Positions 18,223 through 29,621 of a stretch of DNA of 64,000 nt are shown in pieces. The position numbers were made by a program, and so were the translations under genes. Location: NCBI RefSeq assembly GCF_001423125.1, contig NZ_LMNW01000001.1, forward strand, positions 483,433-547,432. The letters are read 5' to 3'. Within the stretch, counting starts at the first letter, position 1; every line of letters begins with the position of its first letter. Source of the stretch: Duganella sp. Leaf126. GTDB taxonomy: Bacteria > Pseudomonadota > Gammaproteobacteria > Burkholderiales > Burkholderiaceae_D. The notes beneath the pieces were generated by a model, which saw only the letters and a list, made by a program, of their open reading frames with translations, was not told where the DNA came from and searched no databases.

Positions 18223-19056
18223 TTAAATCGCGGCGACGGCTTCCGCTGCAGCGGGCACGGCCGCCAGCTGGCGCAGCACGTGGCCGGCTGCCACCATGCC
18301 GAAGGTGGCAGTGACCACCATGGCCGAGCCGAAGCCGGCGCAATTGAGGCCGGTGATGCCGGCAGCGTCGACCTCGCACGCGGCGTCCGGGTACTTGAGC
18401 GGCTCCATCGAAAACACCGCATCGACGTGGAACTTGGTCTTTTCGCCGCGCGGAAAACCATAGTCGCTGCGCAGCAGGCGCCGTACCTTCTTGAGCAGCG
18501 GTTCCTGCTCGGTGCGGGCCAGGTCGCGCACGGCAACCTGGGTCGGATCGGTCTGGCCGCCGGCGCTGCCGATGATGACCAGGGGAATCTCATGGCGGCG
18601 GCAGTGGGCGATCATCGCAGCCTTGGCCTTCACGCTGTCGATGGCGTCGATCACGTAGTCGAAGCGGCCGGTGCCGAGCATGGCGTCGAGATTGTCGGGC
18701 GTGACGAAATCCTCGACCTGGTGCACCACGCAGAACGGATTGATCCCGGCGATGCGCTCGGCCAGCGCGTGGATCTTGGCCTGGCCGACCGTGCCGCTCA
18801 GGGCCTGGATCTGGCGGTTGATATTCGATTCGGCGACGTTATCGAGGTCGATCAGGGTCAGCTGGCCGATGGCGCTGCGGGCCAGCGCCTCGACGATCCA
18901 CGAGCCGACGCCGCCCACGCCCACCACGCACACATGGGCGCTGCGAAAGCGCGCCAGCGCCGGCGCGCCGTACAGGCGCGCGATGCCGCCGAAGCGGCGT
19001 TCGAAGTCGACCTCGTCGTCGACATCGGCGGGATTGAAGGGTGAATTGGTATCCAT
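18223..19056 (-). CDS. tcdA: tRNA threonylcarbamoyladenosine dehydratase (ThiF/E1-like)
   Basis: This 277-residue E1-like ATPase forms cyclic t6A at position 37 of ANN-decoding tRNAs. It has the nucleotide fold [20 protein letters not shown], the [13 protein letters not shown] motif that positions ATP, and C-terminal [18 protein letters not shown]. The length and layout match TcdA/CsdL rather than MoeB or ThiF, since no C-x2-C zinc pairs are visible. Its start faces the hemerythrin-PdxH gene across a 74-base divergent promoter region. Confidence 0.88.
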   Translation of the reverse strand: MDTNSPFNPADVDDEVDFERRFGGIARLYGAPALARFRSAHVCVVGVGGVGSWIVEALARSAIGQLTLIDLDNVAESNINRQIQALSGTVGQAKIHALAERIAGINPFCVVHQVEDFVTPDNLDAMLGTGRFDYVIDAIDSVKAKAAMIAHCRRHEIPLVIIGSAGGQTDPTQVAVRDLARTEQEPLLKKVRRLLRSDYGFPRGEKTKFHVDAVFSMEPLKYPDAACEVDAAGITGLNCAGFGSAMVVTATFGMVAAGHVLRQLAAVPAAAEAVAAI

Positions 19057-19083
19057 CCCGCCATTTTAGCGGACGCGGCAAGA

Positions 19084-19105
19084 AAAATTATTCTAGAATG
19101 ATTTT
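19084..19105. promoter_or_regulatory. Palindromic divergent promoter between tcdA and the hemerythrin-PdxH gene
   Basis: An eleven-base-arm palindrome with one mismatched pair is centred on CTAG at 19093-19096. Its core ATTCTAGAAT supplies a -10-like TAGAAT on both strands (19094-19099 plus; 19095-19090 minus). The -35 regions are weak. It may be a shared promoter, an operator, or both. Confidence 0.4.
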
Positions 19106-19130
19106 CTCCCCCAGCCAGAGCATTGATCCC

Positions 19131-20366
19131 ATGAGCAACACACTGTTCGACACCGCCCCCGATTTCCACCAGCCGATCGCCGTGCTCAAGCATTGCCACG
19201 ACCGCATCCGCAAGCAACTGGCGACGCTGGCCAGGCTGCCGGACCACCTGGCCGCCCACGGCGCCGATGCCGAAGCGCAAAAGGCGGCCCAGGTCGTCCT
19301 GAAATATTTCAACCACGCGGCCCAGTTGCACCACGACGACGAAGAACAGAATCTGGTGCCGATGCTGCAGGCGACCGCGCGCGACGCCGACCTGGCCCTG
19401 CTAGCCGAGCTGGTGCCCGGCATCCTGGCCGACCACGCTGCCATGGACCAGGACTGGGCGCTGCTGCAGGGACAACTCGCCGCGATCGCCAGCGGCGCCG
19501 GCGCCGCCCTCTCGGCGGAGAACGTCCAGCGCTTCTGCGACGCCTACGCGGCCCACATGGCCAAAGAGGAAGCCCATATCGCACCGATGGCCAAGCGCCT
19601 GTTCAGCCCGGAGCAGATGGCGCAGCTGGGCAGCGCCATGCAGGTCCGGCGCGGCCTGTCCCCCACCCTGCCCGCCAGCCAGGTGCCCGAGCAGCAACAG
19701 GTACCGGTCCACAACACGGTCGCGGACGGCGTGGTGCTGGCCGACCTGCGCCTCGACTACGGTCGCGCCAGCCTGACCGAACACGATGTGCTGGACGACC
19801 CGATCGCGCAGTTCGGCAAGTGGTTCGACGAGGCCCTGCACGCCAGGGTCAACGAACCGAACGCGATGAGCGTGGCCACCGTCGATGCCGACGGCCGCCC
19901 CAGCTCGCGCATCGTGCTGATCAAGCAGTTCGATGCGCGCGGCTTTACCTGGTACACCAATTACGCCAGCCAGAAGGGCCGCCAGCTGGACGCCAACCCG
20001 CACGCGGCGCTGCTGTTCTTCTGGAGCGAACTGGAACGCCAGGTGCGCATCGAAGGCACGGTCGTGAAAACCTCGGCCGAGGAAAGCGACAAGTATTTTT
20101 ATAGCCGCCCGCTGAAAAGCCAGATCAGCGCGATCGCGTCGCAGCAGAGCGCCCCGATCGCCAACCGCGAGCAGATGGAAACCCGCTACGAGGCCGTGGC
20201 CGCGGCCAGCGGCGAACACCCGGTGCGCCCTGAACACTGGGGCGGCTACCGGCTCGACCCGGTGCGCATCGAATTCTGGCAGGGGCGCCGCTCGCGCTTC
20301 CACGACCGCATCGTGTACCTGAAGCAGGCCGACGGCAGCTGGCGCAAGGAACGCCTGCAACCGTAG
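19131..20366 (+). CDS. pdxH: Hemerythrin (HHE) domain fused to pyridoxamine 5'-phosphate oxidase
   Basis: This 411-residue open frame joins two proteins that are normally separate. Residues 10-160 form a hemerythrin-like four-helix bundle with candidate iron ligands His23, His62, His67/68 with Glu71/72, His102, His142 with Glu146, and His149. After a linker near 171-200, residues about 203-411 are a full PdxH, with [43 protein letters not shown], the FMN/PLP-binding [19 protein letters not shown] and the terminal WRKERLQP. PdxH oxidises pyridoxine or pyridoxamine phosphate to PLP using FMN and O2. A di-iron O2-binding module on an O2-using oxidase is suggestive. Nothing in the linker resembles a clear internal start. 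Confidence 0.85.
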   Translation: MSNTLFDTAPDFHQPIAVLKHCHDRIRKQLATLARLPDHLAAHGADAEAQKAAQVVLKYFNHAAQLHHDDEEQNLVPMLQATARDADLALLAELVPGILADHAAMDQDWALLQGQLAAIASGAGAALSAENVQRFCDAYAAHMAKEEAHIAPMAKRLFSPEQMAQLGSAMQVRRGLSPTLPASQVPEQQQVPVHNTVADGVVLADLRLDYGRASLTEHDVLDDPIAQFGKWFDEALHARVNEPNAMSVATVDADGRPSSRIVLIKQFDARGFTWYTNYASQKGRQLDANPHAALLFFWSELERQVRIEGTVVKTSAEESDKYFYSRPLKSQISAIASQQSAPIANREQMETRYEAVAAASGEHPVRPEHWGGYRLDPVRIEFWQGRRSRFHDRIVYLKQADGSWRKERLQP

Positions 20367-20522
20367 GGTAGCAGCACCACCTGCGGGGCGGTCCGCGCTC
20401 GCTGCGGCGGTGCCCGGCGTAGCGCCGTGCGCTTGGGGCGCGCGCCACGGTTTGCAGGTTTTCCTGGCGTTAGCCCCGGCCTGCCGATCTTTGGCATAAT
20501 GGCAAAAAGACTCAGGCTGACC

Positions 20523-21026
20523 ATGCATACCATTTCCCCCCGCGCCGCAGAACGGCCGTTCGACACCGCCCACTTCCGCCAGGCCCTGGGCCAGTTTGCC
20601 ACCGGCGTGACGGTGATCACCACGCGCCTGGCCGACGGCACCTTTCGCGGTTTGACCGCCAGCTCCTTCAATTCGGTCTCGCTCGAGCCGCCGCTGGTGC
20701 TGTGGAGCTTGTCCAACGGCGCCACCAGCATGCCCATTTTTACAGGCAACTCGCACTACGTGATCAATGTGCTCAGCGCCAGCCAGGCCCACCTGGCCAA
20801 GCTGTTCGCCACGCGCGGCGCCGATCCCTGGGCCAGCGCCGAGTACGACCTGTCGCGCACGGGCCAGCCGATCCTGAAAGGCGCTTCGGCCTGGTTCGAA
20901 TGCCACAACCGCAGCCGCTATCCCGAAGGCGACCACGTGATTTTCGTGGGCGAAGTGGAACTGTGCGAATTCTCGCCGAGCCCGCCGCTGATCTTTCACG
21001 GCGGCCAGTTCGGCAGCCTGGGCTAA
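20523..21026 (+). CDS. Flavin reductase-like FMN-binding protein
   Basis: This 167-residue protein belongs to the flavin reductase-like split-barrel family. FRQALGQFATGVTVITTR, the FMN-contacting GLTASSFNSVSLEPPLVLWSL (quoted in part), YVINVLSASQAHLAKLFA and the terminal FHGGQFGSLG are characteristic. It would supply reduced FMN or FAD to a partner monooxygenase, or reduce another substrate. No partner oxygenase is adjacent. The ATG at 20523 is used because the family motif begins shortly after it; an ATG 24 bases earlier is also in frame. Confidence 0.82.
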   Translation: MHTISPRAAERPFDTAHFRQALGQFATGVTVITTRLADGTFRGLTASSFNSVSLEPPLVLWSLSNGATSMPIFTGNSHYVINVLSASQAHLAKLFATRGADPWASAEYDLSRTGQPILKGASAWFECHNRSRYPEGDHVIFVGEVELCEFSPSPPLIFHGGQFGSLG

Positions 21027-21114
21027 AAACGCAAATTGGTGTCGCCATCAGAAAAGCCGCCCGCCCGGCAGCGGCTTAGAATGCCAACAGCATTCACCAT
21101 AATGAGAGACCACC

Positions 21115-22299
<1,185 letters not shown>

Positions 22300-22313
22300 G
22301 CGCCGCATGGACG

Positions 22314-22343
22314 AAAAAAAACCGCGCAGTGCGCGGTTTTTTT
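22314..22343. terminator. Bidirectional terminator between gcdH and ompW
   Basis: Arms CCGCGC and GCGCGG around AGT are flanked by eight A residues on the left and seven T residues on the right. The hairpin serves the convergent gcdH and ompW genes. Confidence 0.9.
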
Positions 22344-22359
22344 ATGGGGCATCCAAGTC

Positions 22360-23049
22360 TCAGAAATTCAGGCCCTTGAAGTTGTAGCCGATGCTGACGC
22401 TGGCGGCGACCGGGTCCAGGCGCACGTCCTGGGTCTGGCCGGTCGAGAAGTGCACCTTGGTCTTGAGCTTGGTCTTGATCACGGTGGCGTCGAGGAACCA
22501 GTTGTCGTCGATGCGCCAGGTAGCGCCGATCTGGCCGCTGACGCCGGCCTTGTCGTCGAGCTTGTACGTCGCGCCGGGGCCGCCCGTGTTCAGGATCGCG
22601 GTCAGCTGGCCCGAACCGCGTTCCTTGACGAACATCGCGTAGGTGACGCCCAGGCCCACGTACGGCCGCAACGTGGCGTTGGCCGGCATGAAGCGGTACT
22701 GGATGAAGGCGGTCGGCGGCAGCACCTTGGCGTCGCCGAGCTTGCCGGTACCCTTGATCGAGCCGGCGCCGATCAGGTCGTGCTTGTACGGCACGCCCAG
22801 GTCCAGCTCGGCCGACCAGTTATCGGTCAGCATGTAGGCGATGGCAAAGCGCGGCTTGGTGTCGGATTCGACGTCGGCCTTGGTGCCCGGCAGGGCCGGC
22901 GCCGAGACGTCGCCCGAATCGACTTTCGGCGTGATCTTGTTCAGGCCCAGGGTGCCCAGCCAGGTGCCGGCCGTTTGTTGCGCCGAGGCGGCCGTGGCCA
23001 GCGACATGGCGGCAGCCAGCACCAGCAGTTTGCGCGAGGTTTTGTTCAT
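22360..23049 (-). CDS. ompW: OmpW-family outer membrane protein
   Basis: This 229-residue protein has a signal peptide cleaved near ATAASA-QQ and an eight-stranded beta-barrel sequence ending in an aromatic residue (GYNFKGLNF), as outer-membrane insertion requires. OmpW motifs include [17 protein letters not shown], the [19 protein letters not shown] strand, [10 protein letters not shown] and [11 protein letters not shown]. OmpW forms a narrow hydrophobic channel. It ends at the shared terminator with gcdH. An upstream gene encodes a secreted hydrolase on the same strand after about 80 bases. Confidence 0.92.
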   Translation of the reverse strand: MNKTSRKLLVLAAAMSLATAASAQQTAGTWLGTLGLNKITPKVDSGDVSAPALPGTKADVESDTKPRFAIAYMLTDNWSAELDLGVPYKHDLIGAGSIKGTGKLGDAKVLPPTAFIQYRFMPANATLRPYVGLGVTYAMFVKERGSGQLTAILNTGGPGATYKLDDKAGVSGQIGATWRIDDNWFLDATVIKTKLKTKVHFSTGQTQDVRLDPVAASVSIGYNFKGLNF

Positions 23050-23130
23050 AGTGTCTCCAGATTTTGTGCGTGTTCTCGTTCGATCGATTCGCCGGCCATC
23101 ACCTTGGCGGTGGCCGGCGCCAGGCCGGTG

Positions 23131-24498
23131 TTACAGCCAGCCCTTGGTCACCAGGCTGCGCGACACGTAGCGGGCCAGCAGCAGGTTGTTGAACGGGGTC
23201 GGATGGACCTCGTCGGCGAACGAGTAGTGGCTGATGTCACCCGAGATCAGGTTGCTGCCGTTGCAGACGATCGAGGAGCCGATCGGGTTTTTTGCGGCAC
23301 TGAGGTCGCAGGCCGGCTCGGAGACGTTGGTCAGCCCGTAAGGTCCAGGATTCATCGACTGATCGTGGCTGACCGCGTACACATCGACGATCACGACCTT
23401 GGGTTCGCTGCCCAGGCCCGAGGTCAGGGCCGTATTGTAGGCACCGACCATGGCGTCGATCAGGGTGCGGATCTCGGCCGAGCGCGCCCGGCCGCTTGGC
23501 GTGGTGGCCACGTCCGGCAGGTTGTTGACGGTGACGTAGTTGGCGCCGTTGGCGATGATCTGGTTTTTTACCAGCGACACGAGCTGGGTACCGGCGTCGC
23601 TCATGGCCTTGACCAGGGTCGGACCGTTGGCGGTGGCAAAATCGGCACCGGCCTTGGCACCGGCAGCGGTCGCGTCGGCCGTGGCCTTGGTGACGATGGC
23701 GCCGGCATTGGCGAGCACCGCCGTGTTGCCTGGCTGGGCGGCGGCAGTGCCGATCGCGGCCTGGGTAATCGAGGTCTGGGTCGCGCCCGCAGCCTGCCGC
23801 GCCGTGGCGACAGCGCCACCGATCGCTTGCGCTGCCGTGGCCGGATTGGTGGCGCCTGCCGCCAGTTGCGAAATCAGGCTGGTGAAGTAGGCGGTGGCGC
23901 CAGCAGCGGTACCGGCAGCAGTGGCATCGGCGTTGAGCTTGGAGAGCAGGAACAGCACGTCGTTACCGCCGGCCATGACCAGCACCAGCTCGTCGCCCTT
24001 GAACTTGCCGCCCACGGCGGCGAGGTGATTGGCAACCTGGGTAACGACCGGGACGGTCATGAAGCCGGTGGCGGCGCCGGTGGCGATATTGCCCGGCCCG
24101 ACCGCTTCGGTGACACGGGCGCCGCCCTGGGCGTAGCCGAAGCAGCCGGCATTGGTCTTGCGGGGTACGCTGAAGCCGGGGGCAGTGCCGTCCAGGCCGG
24201 TCATGGCAGCGCACGGCGCCGGCAGACCCAGTTGTGCCGCCACCAGTTCGGTCCAGTTACGGCCGGTCAGCGTGGGGCTGATGGCGGTGTTGTCACCGTT
24301 GATCGTGAATTTGCCGCCCTTGAGCGCAGCGATGGCGCCGACATTGTAGGAGCCGACGTCGGACAGGCTGTCGCCGAACGACACTTGCGAATTGAATTTG
24401 ACGCGCAGGGTTTGATCGCCTGCTTCCGGGCTCGAGCCACCGCAACCGGCCAGGATGGTGAGCGCCATGGCGGCGATGGCAAATTTGGTGTGACGCAT
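23131..24498 (-). CDS. Lipoprotein SGNH/GDSL-family hydrolase with Ala-rich insertion
   Basis: This 455-residue protein carries a lipoprotein signal with lipobox LAGC (Cys19). The GDSL block is VSFGDSLSDVGSYN, the oxyanion Asn is in MAGGNDVLFLL, and the catalytic Asp/His are in DEVHPTPFNNLLLA. All SGNH residues are therefore present, predicting a secreted esterase or lipase. Between GGND and the final block, around residues 200-310, is a long alanine-rich, low-complexity helical stretch (ATAAGTAAGATAY and similar) not usual in the family. AGGAG lies five bases before the ATG. The substrate is unknown. Confidence 0.85.
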   Translation of the reverse strand: MRHTKFAIAAMALTILAGCGGSSPEAGDQTLRVKFNSQVSFGDSLSDVGSYNVGAIAALKGGKFTINGDNTAISPTLTGRNWTELVAAQLGLPAPCAAMTGLDGTAPGFSVPRKTNAGCFGYAQGGARVTEAVGPGNIATGAATGFMTVPVVTQVANHLAAVGGKFKGDELVLVMAGGNDVLFLLSKLNADATAAGTAAGATAYFTSLISQLAAGATNPATAAQAIGGAVATARQAAGATQTSITQAAIGTAAAQPGNTAVLANAGAIVTKATADATAAGAKAGADFATANGPTLVKAMSDAGTQLVSLVKNQIIANGANYVTVNNLPDVATTPSGRARSAEIRTLIDAMVGAYNTALTSGLGSEPKVVIVDVYAVSHDQSMNPGPYGLTNVSEPACDLSAAKNPIGSSIVCNGSNLISGDISHYSFADEVHPTPFNNLLLARYVSRSLVTKGWL

Positions 24499-24658
24499 AT
24501 TGTCTCCTGAGATATTTTGGCCCAATAGTACGGGCGTGCTTTTCATGCCCAACTAGTCTGCCAGCGTTATGCGCGAATGTATAGCGGCGCGCAGTCAAAT
24601 CGTCGAGGCTTGTGTTCAAAAAAGAACAATTGCTCGGAAGAGAAACAATTTACTTAAT

Positions 24659-24684
24659 CCATATCAAGCAATCGCTTGATATGG
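24659..24684 (-). terminator. Hairpin immediately downstream of sua5
   Basis: Perfect eleven-base arms CCATATCAAGC and GCTTGATATGG enclose AATC, four bases beyond the sua5 stop. On the minus strand only a broken T tract follows, so termination may be partial or the hairpin may protect the 3' end. Confidence 0.6.
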
Positions 24685-24688
24685 CTCG

Positions 24689-25789
24689 TCACACGTGGCG
24701 CGGTGCCTCCCTCAGAAACCGCGCCAGCACGCCCGCCGAGCCGAATACCGACCTGCGCAGGCGGTCGTTCACGCCGAGCCAGCGCTCCTCCTGCGGTGGG
24801 GTTTCCACCAGGATCACGTCGGCCTGTACCAGGTCCAGCGCGCGCAGTGCCGCATAGATGCCGTAGGCATAGCCGACCGGGTCGGCCGGCAGCAAGCGCC
24901 CGCTGTCGCCGAGCGGCGCCGTCAGCTGGCTGCAGCCATGGCCGATCAGCGCCACCCGCACGCCCTGCGCCTGCAAACGCGCCACGGTGGCGGCCAAGGC
25001 GTCGTGGTCGACCAGGGTGACCGGCGTGTGCGGGGCGTAATGCGATTCCAGCGTGCCGGACGCGCGCGGCGCCGCCTGGTCTGGCGCGGCTGGCAGCTGG
25101 CCGATCACGTCGGCAATCTGCTGCGCCGTGATGTGGCCCGGGCGCAGCAGCACCGGGCCGTGCGTGACCAGGCGCGAGAGGTCGATGATGGTCGATTCGA
25201 TGCCGACCTGGCTGGCGCCGCCTTCGAGCACGGTCACGTGCAGGCCGGCCGCACACGCCGGTTCGCCGTCGATGGCGCCCTCTTCCACGTCGTCGAGGTG
25301 AAATTCGTCGCGCACATGCTGGGCGGTGGTGGGACTGACATTGCCGAACTTGTTGGCGGACGGCGCCGCCACCCCGCCGCGCCCGTTCTTGAACGCGCTG
25401 AGCAGGGCAATCGCGACCGGATGCGACGGGCAGCGGATGCCGACCGTGTCCTGGCCGCCGGACACGGCGTCGGGGATGTGGCTGGCGCGCTTGAGAATCA
25501 ATGTGAGCGGGCCGGGCCAGAAGGCGGCCGCCAGCTGGCGCGCAGCGTCGGGGATGTCGGTGACCCAGTAGTCGAGGTCGGCGCCTGGCGCGACGTGGAC
25601 GATCACCGGGTGATCGTTGGGCCGGCCCTTGGCCTGGTAGATGCGCGCCACCGCCGCCGGGTTTTCGGCATCGGCGCCGAGGCCGTAGACGGTCTCGGTG
25701 GGAAACGCCACCAGGCCGCCTGCTTCGAGCACCCGCGCCCCCGCAGCAATGGCCGCTGCAGCGGCAGGCGTTGCACGCACGTCGTTCAC
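24689..25789 (-). CDS. L-threonylcarbamoyladenylate synthase (Sua5 type)
   Basis: This 366-residue enzyme makes threonylcarbamoyl-AMP for the t6A37 tRNA modification. The YrdC-like domain (about 1-210) has [40 protein letters not shown] and [15 protein letters not shown]. The C-terminal Sua5 domain (about 240-366) distinguishes it from short TsaC. The GTG start overlaps the purK stop as GTGA. Its product acts in the pathway ending in the tcdA product encoded about 6 kb away. It is the last gene of the purCEK unit. Confidence 0.92.
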   Translation of the reverse strand: MNDVRATPAAAAAIAAGARVLEAGGLVAFPTETVYGLGADAENPAAVARIYQAKGRPNDHPVIVHVAPGADLDYWVTDIPDAARQLAAAFWPGPLTLILKRASHIPDAVSGGQDTVGIRCPSHPVAIALLSAFKNGRGGVAAPSANKFGNVSPTTAQHVRDEFHLDDVEEGAIDGEPACAAGLHVTVLEGGASQVGIESTIIDLSRLVTHGPVLLRPGHITAQQIADVIGQLPAAPDQAAPRASGTLESHYAPHTPVTLVDHDALAATVARLQAQGVRVALIGHGCSQLTAPLGDSGRLLPADPVGYAYGIYAALRALDLVQADVILVETPPQEERWLGVNDRLRRSVFGSAGVLARFLREAPRHV

Positions 25790-26985
25790 GGCGCGATCCC
25801 GAGGATGGCGCAGGCGGCCAGCAGTTGCTGCTGCGCCTGTTCCAGGGTGGCCGCCACCAGCGTCAGGTGGCCCATCTTGCGGGCGCGGCGCGGTTCGTCC
25901 TTGCCGTACAGGTGCAGGCAGGCGCCCGGCAGCGCCAGCACCTGGTCCCAGGCCGGCTCGCGGACCTCGTCGCTGGCGCCGTCGAACCAGACATCGCCGA
26001 GGATGTTGAGCATGACGGCCGGCGAATGCTGGCGCACGTCGCCGAGCGGCAGGCGCGCCATGGCCCGCACCTGCTGCGCGAACTGGCTGGTGATGCAAGC
26101 GTCCATCGTGTAGTGGCCGCTGTTGTGCGGCCGCGGCGCCATCTCGTTGACCACCAGCGTGCCGTCGGTCAGCACGAAAAATTCGATGCACAGCACGCCC
26201 ACGTAACCGAGTTCGGCAACGAAGGCTTGTGCTGCCCGCTGCGCCCTGATTGCGCTGTCGGCCGACACGTTCGGGCCCGGCACCGTGGTGGTAAACAGGA
26301 TGCCGTCGCGGTGGACGTTTTCGGCAATCGGATAGACCACCGATGCGCCGTCGTGGCCGCGCGCGGTCAGCACCGACACTTCGTACGCCAGCGGCAGCAT
26401 TTTTTCCAGCAGACAGGTCACCTGCCCCATCTCGGCAAACGCGGCGCGCACGTCGTCGCGGGTGGTGACGCGCACCTGGCCCTTGCCGTCATACCCCATG
26501 CGCACGGTTTTCAGGATGCCGGGCAGCAGCTCGTCGGCTATCGCCGCAATGTCGGCCTCGCTGGCGATCACCTGGTGCGGCGCCGGCAGCACGCCCGATT
26601 TTTCCGCGCAGCCGACAAAAAAGCGCTTTTCGGCAATGCGGTCCTGCGCCACCGACACCCCCTGGGCATCGGGCGCGACAAACACGGTCTGCGCCAGGCG
26701 CGACAGGCTGTCGGCCGGGACGTTTTCAAATTCGGTGGTGACCGCCAGGCATTGCGCGGCCAGCGCGTCGAGGCCGGCGGCGTCGTCATAGCCGGCGTTG
26801 ACCAGGCGCTGGGCCACCTGCCCGGCCGGGCAGGACGCGGCAGGTTCCAGCACGGCCACCTGGTAGCCCATGCTCTGAGCGGCGTGGGCGAACATGCGGC
26901 CGAGCTGGCCGCCGCCCATCACCCCCAGCCAGGCTGGCGGGTTGGCGGCGGGCGGCAGGGGAAGATCGTTAGAATGACTCATCAT
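25786..26985 (-). CDS. purK: N5-carboxyaminoimidazole ribonucleotide synthase
   Basis: This 399-residue ATP-grasp enzyme converts AIR to N5-CAIR in purine synthesis. It shows [21 protein letters not shown] at the N-terminus, [11 protein letters not shown], the ATP-binding [12 protein letters not shown], and the metal-binding [16 protein letters not shown]. It directly follows purE, three bases away, and feeds it. Length and motifs are standard. Confidence 0.95.
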   Translation of the reverse strand: MMSHSNDLPLPPAANPPAWLGVMGGGQLGRMFAHAAQSMGYQVAVLEPAASCPAGQVAQRLVNAGYDDAAGLDALAAQCLAVTTEFENVPADSLSRLAQTVFVAPDAQGVSVAQDRIAEKRFFVGCAEKSGVLPAPHQVIASEADIAAIADELLPGILKTVRMGYDGKGQVRVTTRDDVRAAFAEMGQVTCLLEKMLPLAYEVSVLTARGHDGASVVYPIAENVHRDGILFTTTVPGPNVSADSAIRAQRAAQAFVAELGYVGVLCIEFFVLTDGTLVVNEMAPRPHNSGHYTMDACITSQFAQQVRAMARLPLGDVRQHSPAVMLNILGDVWFDGASDEVREPAWDQVLALPGACLHLYGKDEPRRARKMGHLTLVAATLEQAQQQLLAACAILGIAP

Positions 26986-26988
26986 GTC

Positions 26989-27483
26989 CTACAACGGCAA
27001 TGTCATGGCCTTGGCGGCATCGTTCTGGCTCACGCGGAATGCTTCGAGCCGGTCGGCCAGCGCGGCGTCGGTGGCGGCGATCATCGCCACCGCCGTCAGC
27101 GCCGCATTGGCGGCGCCCGCTTCGCCGATGGCAAAGGTCGAGACCGGCACGCCTTTGGGCATCTGCACGATCGACAGCAGCGAATCCTCGCCACGCAGAT
27201 ATTTCGACGGCACCGGCACGCCCAGCACCGGCACGATGGTCATGGCCGCCACCATGCCCGGCAGATGGGCGGCGCCGCCGGCGCCGGCAATGATGGCGCG
27301 CAGGCCACGTGCGCGCGCACTCTTGGCGTAGGCGAACATTTCGTCGGGCATGCGGTGGGCCGAGATGACTTGCGCCTCGAACGGTACGCCGAACTGCTTG
27401 AGCATGGCGACCGCGTGCTGCATCACGTCCCAGTCCGAGGACGAGCCCATGATGACGCCGACCAGTGGCTGTTGTTCAGTCAT
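26989..27483 (-). CDS. purE: N5-carboxyaminoimidazole ribonucleotide mutase
   Basis: This 164-residue class I PurE rearranges N5-CAIR to CAIR. It begins with [16 protein letters not shown], the substrate-binding loop, followed by [12 protein letters not shown] with the catalytic His, [15 protein letters not shown] and [20 protein letters not shown]. The gene lies between purC (one base upstream) and purK, so the three steps are co-expressed. Confidence 0.96.
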   Translation of the reverse strand: MTEQQPLVGVIMGSSSDWDVMQHAVAMLKQFGVPFEAQVISAHRMPDEMFAYAKSARARGLRAIIAGAGGAAHLPGMVAAMTIVPVLGVPVPSKYLRGEDSLLSIVQMPKGVPVSTFAIGEAGAANAALTAVAMIAATDAALADRLEAFRVSQNDAAKAMTLPL

Positions 27484-27484
27484 G

Positions 27485-28381
27485 TTAGGCCTTCAGCTTT
27501 TCGCCGGTCAGGCGCTCGATGGCTTCGAAATACTTGGCCTGGGTCTTGTCGATGACGTCGGCCGGCAGCGCCGGCGCCGGTGCGGTCTTGCCCCAGTCGG
27601 TCAGCGTTTCCAGGTAGTCGCGCACGAACTGCTTGTCGAACGACGGCGGCGAGATGCCCACCGCGTACGAGTCGGCCGGCCAGAAGCGCGAGCTGTCTGC
27701 GGTCAGCACTTCGTCCATCAGGTGCATCACGCCATTCTCGTCGAGGCCGAATTCGAACTTGGTATCGGCAATGATGATGCCGCGCGTGGCGGCGTACTCT
27801 GCCGCTGCCGTGTACAGCTGGATGCTGACATCGCGCATCTTGGCGGCCAGTTCGGCGCCGATGCGGCTTTCCATGTCGGCAAAGCTGATGTTTTCGTCGT
27901 GTTCGCCCAGGTCGGCCTTGGCCGCCGGGGTAAACAATGGCTCGGGCAGCTTTTCGGCCTGTTGCAGGCCTTGCGGCAGCGTGATGCCGCAGATGGCGCC
28001 CGTCGCCTGGTAATCTTTCCAGCCCGAACCGATGATGTAACCGCGCACCACGGCTTCGACCATGATCGGCTTCAGCCGCTTGGCCACCACGGCACGGCCC
28101 TTGACCTGCACCACTTCGTCGGCGGACACCACGGACTCGGGCGCAACGCCGGTCAGGTGGTTCGGCACGATGTGGCCCAGCTTCTCGAACCAGAAATCGC
28201 TCATCTGGTTCAGTACCATGCCCTTGCCGGGGATCGGTTCGTTCATCACCACGTCGAAGGCGGACAGGCGGTCGGTGGTGACGATCAGGATCTTGTCGTC
28301 GCCGACGGCGTAGTTGTCGCGGACTTTGCCGTGACCGAGCAATGGCAGGGAGGTAATGGAAGACTGGTAGAGGGCGTTCAT
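27485..28381 (-). CDS. purC: SAICAR synthase
   Basis: This 298-residue enzyme joins aspartate to CAIR. It carries [22 protein letters not shown] split over the ATP site, the [15 protein letters not shown] loop, [14 protein letters not shown] and ADTKFEFGL. The longer form of about 300 residues is the fungal/betaproteobacterial type. I start it at MNALYQSS rather than an in-frame ATG 14 codons upstream. It heads the purC-purE-purK-sua5 unit, behind the fbaA terminator. Confidence 0.95.
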   Translation of the reverse strand: MNALYQSSITSLPLLGHGKVRDNYAVGDDKILIVTTDRLSAFDVVMNEPIPGKGMVLNQMSDFWFEKLGHIVPNHLTGVAPESVVSADEVVQVKGRAVVAKRLKPIMVEAVVRGYIIGSGWKDYQATGAICGITLPQGLQQAEKLPEPLFTPAAKADLGEHDENISFADMESRIGAELAAKMRDVSIQLYTAAAEYAATRGIIIADTKFEFGLDENGVMHLMDEVLTADSSRFWPADSYAVGISPPSFDKQFVRDYLETLTDWGKTAPAPALPADVIDKTQAKYFEAIERLTGEKLKA

Positions 28382-28399
28382 AGCTTGGCGTATGTTATT

Positions 28400-28436
28400 A
28401 AAAGCGAAACCGGCGGAAAGCAACGCTCTCCGCCGG
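28400..28436 (-). terminator. Intrinsic terminator downstream of fbaA
   Basis: On the minus strand perfect arms CCGGCGGA and TCCGCCGG with an eleven-base loop are followed by TTTCGCTTTT. It separates fbaA from purC. Confidence 0.8.
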
Positions 28437-28476
28437 TCGAGAACTCACGGGTCAGTGTCCCGTTGCAGACAGGATT

Positions 28477-29541
28477 TTACTTCACAATTTGCGACAGCTC
28501 GCCGGCCTTGTAACGCTCGGCCATTTTTTCCAGCGACACCTGCTTGATTTTCGACGCCTGGCCGGCGCAGCCGAATGCTTCGAAACGGGCGCGCACGACC
28601 TGCTCGGCAGCCAGGCGGGCCGGTTTCAGGTAATCGCGCGGATCGAACTTCGACGGGTTCTGGAACATGAACTGGCGGATCGCAGCGGTCATGGCCAGGC
28701 GGATGTCGGTGTCGATATTGATCTTGCGCACGCCGTGACGGATGCCTTCCTGGATCTCTTCGACCGGCACGCCGTAGGTCTCTTTCATGTCGCCGCCGAA
28801 TTCGCGGATCACGGCCAGCAGTTCCTGCGGCACCGACGACGAACCGTGCATCACCAGGTGGGTGTTCGGGATGCGCGCGTGGATTTCCTTGATGCGGTCG
28901 ATGGCCAGGATGTCGCCGGTCGGCTTGCGGGTGAACTTGTAGGCGCCGTGCGAGGTGCCGATGGCAATGGCCAGCGCGTCGCACTGGGTCTGCTTGACGA
29001 AGTCGGCCGCCTGGTCGACGTCGGTCAGCAGCTGTTCGCGGGTCATGGTGCCGTCGGCACCGTGGCCGTCTTCCTTGTCGCCTTTCATGGTTTCCAGCGA
29101 GCCCAGCACGCCGAGTTCGGCTTCCACGGTGACGCCGATCGCGTGCGAGAACTTGACCACTTCGCGCGACACTGCGACGTTGTATTCGTACGAAGCGACC
29201 GACTTGCCGTCCGCTTCGAGCGAGCCGTCCATCATTACCGACGAGAAGCCGGAGCGGATCGCGGCCATGCACACGGCCGGCGACTGGCCGTGGTCCTGGT
29301 GCATCACGACCGGGATGTGCGGGTAGGCTTCGATGGCGGCGTCGATCAGGTGACGCAGGAACGCCTCGCCGGCATATTTGCGGGCGCCGGCCGAGGCCTG
29401 CATGATGACCGGCGCGTTGACCGCGTCGGCGGCAGCCATGATGGCCTGCACTTGTTCCAGATTGTTGACGTTAAAAGCAGGAATGCCGTAACCATTTTCA
29501 GCAGCATGGTCCAGCAGTTGACGCATCGATACGAGGGACAT
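28477..29541 (-). CDS. fbaA: Class II fructose-bisphosphate aldolase
   Basis: This 354-residue zinc-dependent aldolase interconverts fructose 1,6-bisphosphate and two triose phosphates. Zinc ligands and substrate loops are seen in [37 protein letters not shown] and [11 protein letters not shown]. The subtype is the Calvin-cycle-like class IIB. Start at [10 protein letters not shown] is set by GGAG eight bases upstream. It follows pyk after a strong hairpin, so expression may come from read-through or its own promoter. Confidence 0.95.
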   Translation of the reverse strand: MSLVSMRQLLDHAAENGYGIPAFNVNNLEQVQAIMAAADAVNAPVIMQASAGARKYAGEAFLRHLIDAAIEAYPHIPVVMHQDHGQSPAVCMAAIRSGFSSVMMDGSLEADGKSVASYEYNVAVSREVVKFSHAIGVTVEAELGVLGSLETMKGDKEDGHGADGTMTREQLLTDVDQAADFVKQTQCDALAIAIGTSHGAYKFTRKPTGDILAIDRIKEIHARIPNTHLVMHGSSSVPQELLAVIREFGGDMKETYGVPVEEIQEGIRHGVRKINIDTDIRLAMTAAIRQFMFQNPSKFDPRDYLKPARLAAEQVVRARFEAFGCAGQASKIKQVSLEKMAERYKAGELSQIVK

Positions 29542-29560
29542 GGTATGTACTCCAAACAAT

Positions 29561-29619
29561 TAAAAAAAGAAACCTTGCCGGAGCAGCACCACGCCCGCGC
29601 GCGCGGGCATGGTCTCCGG
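29561..29619 (-). terminator. Long hairpin terminator between pyk and fbaA
   Basis: On the minus strand CCGGAG pairs with CTCCGG, and inside it CCATGCCCGC pairs with GCGGGCGTGG with one wobble, giving a long stem. A T-rich tract with seven consecutive T follows at 29568-29562. It should reduce transcription from pyk into fbaA. Confidence 0.75.
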
Positions 29620-29621
29620 AC

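Noticed and set aside
22450-24510. 686-codon plus-strand frame opposite ompW and the GDSL gene
   Set aside because: It spans two real minus-strand genes with signal peptides and motifs, and has no domain of its own.
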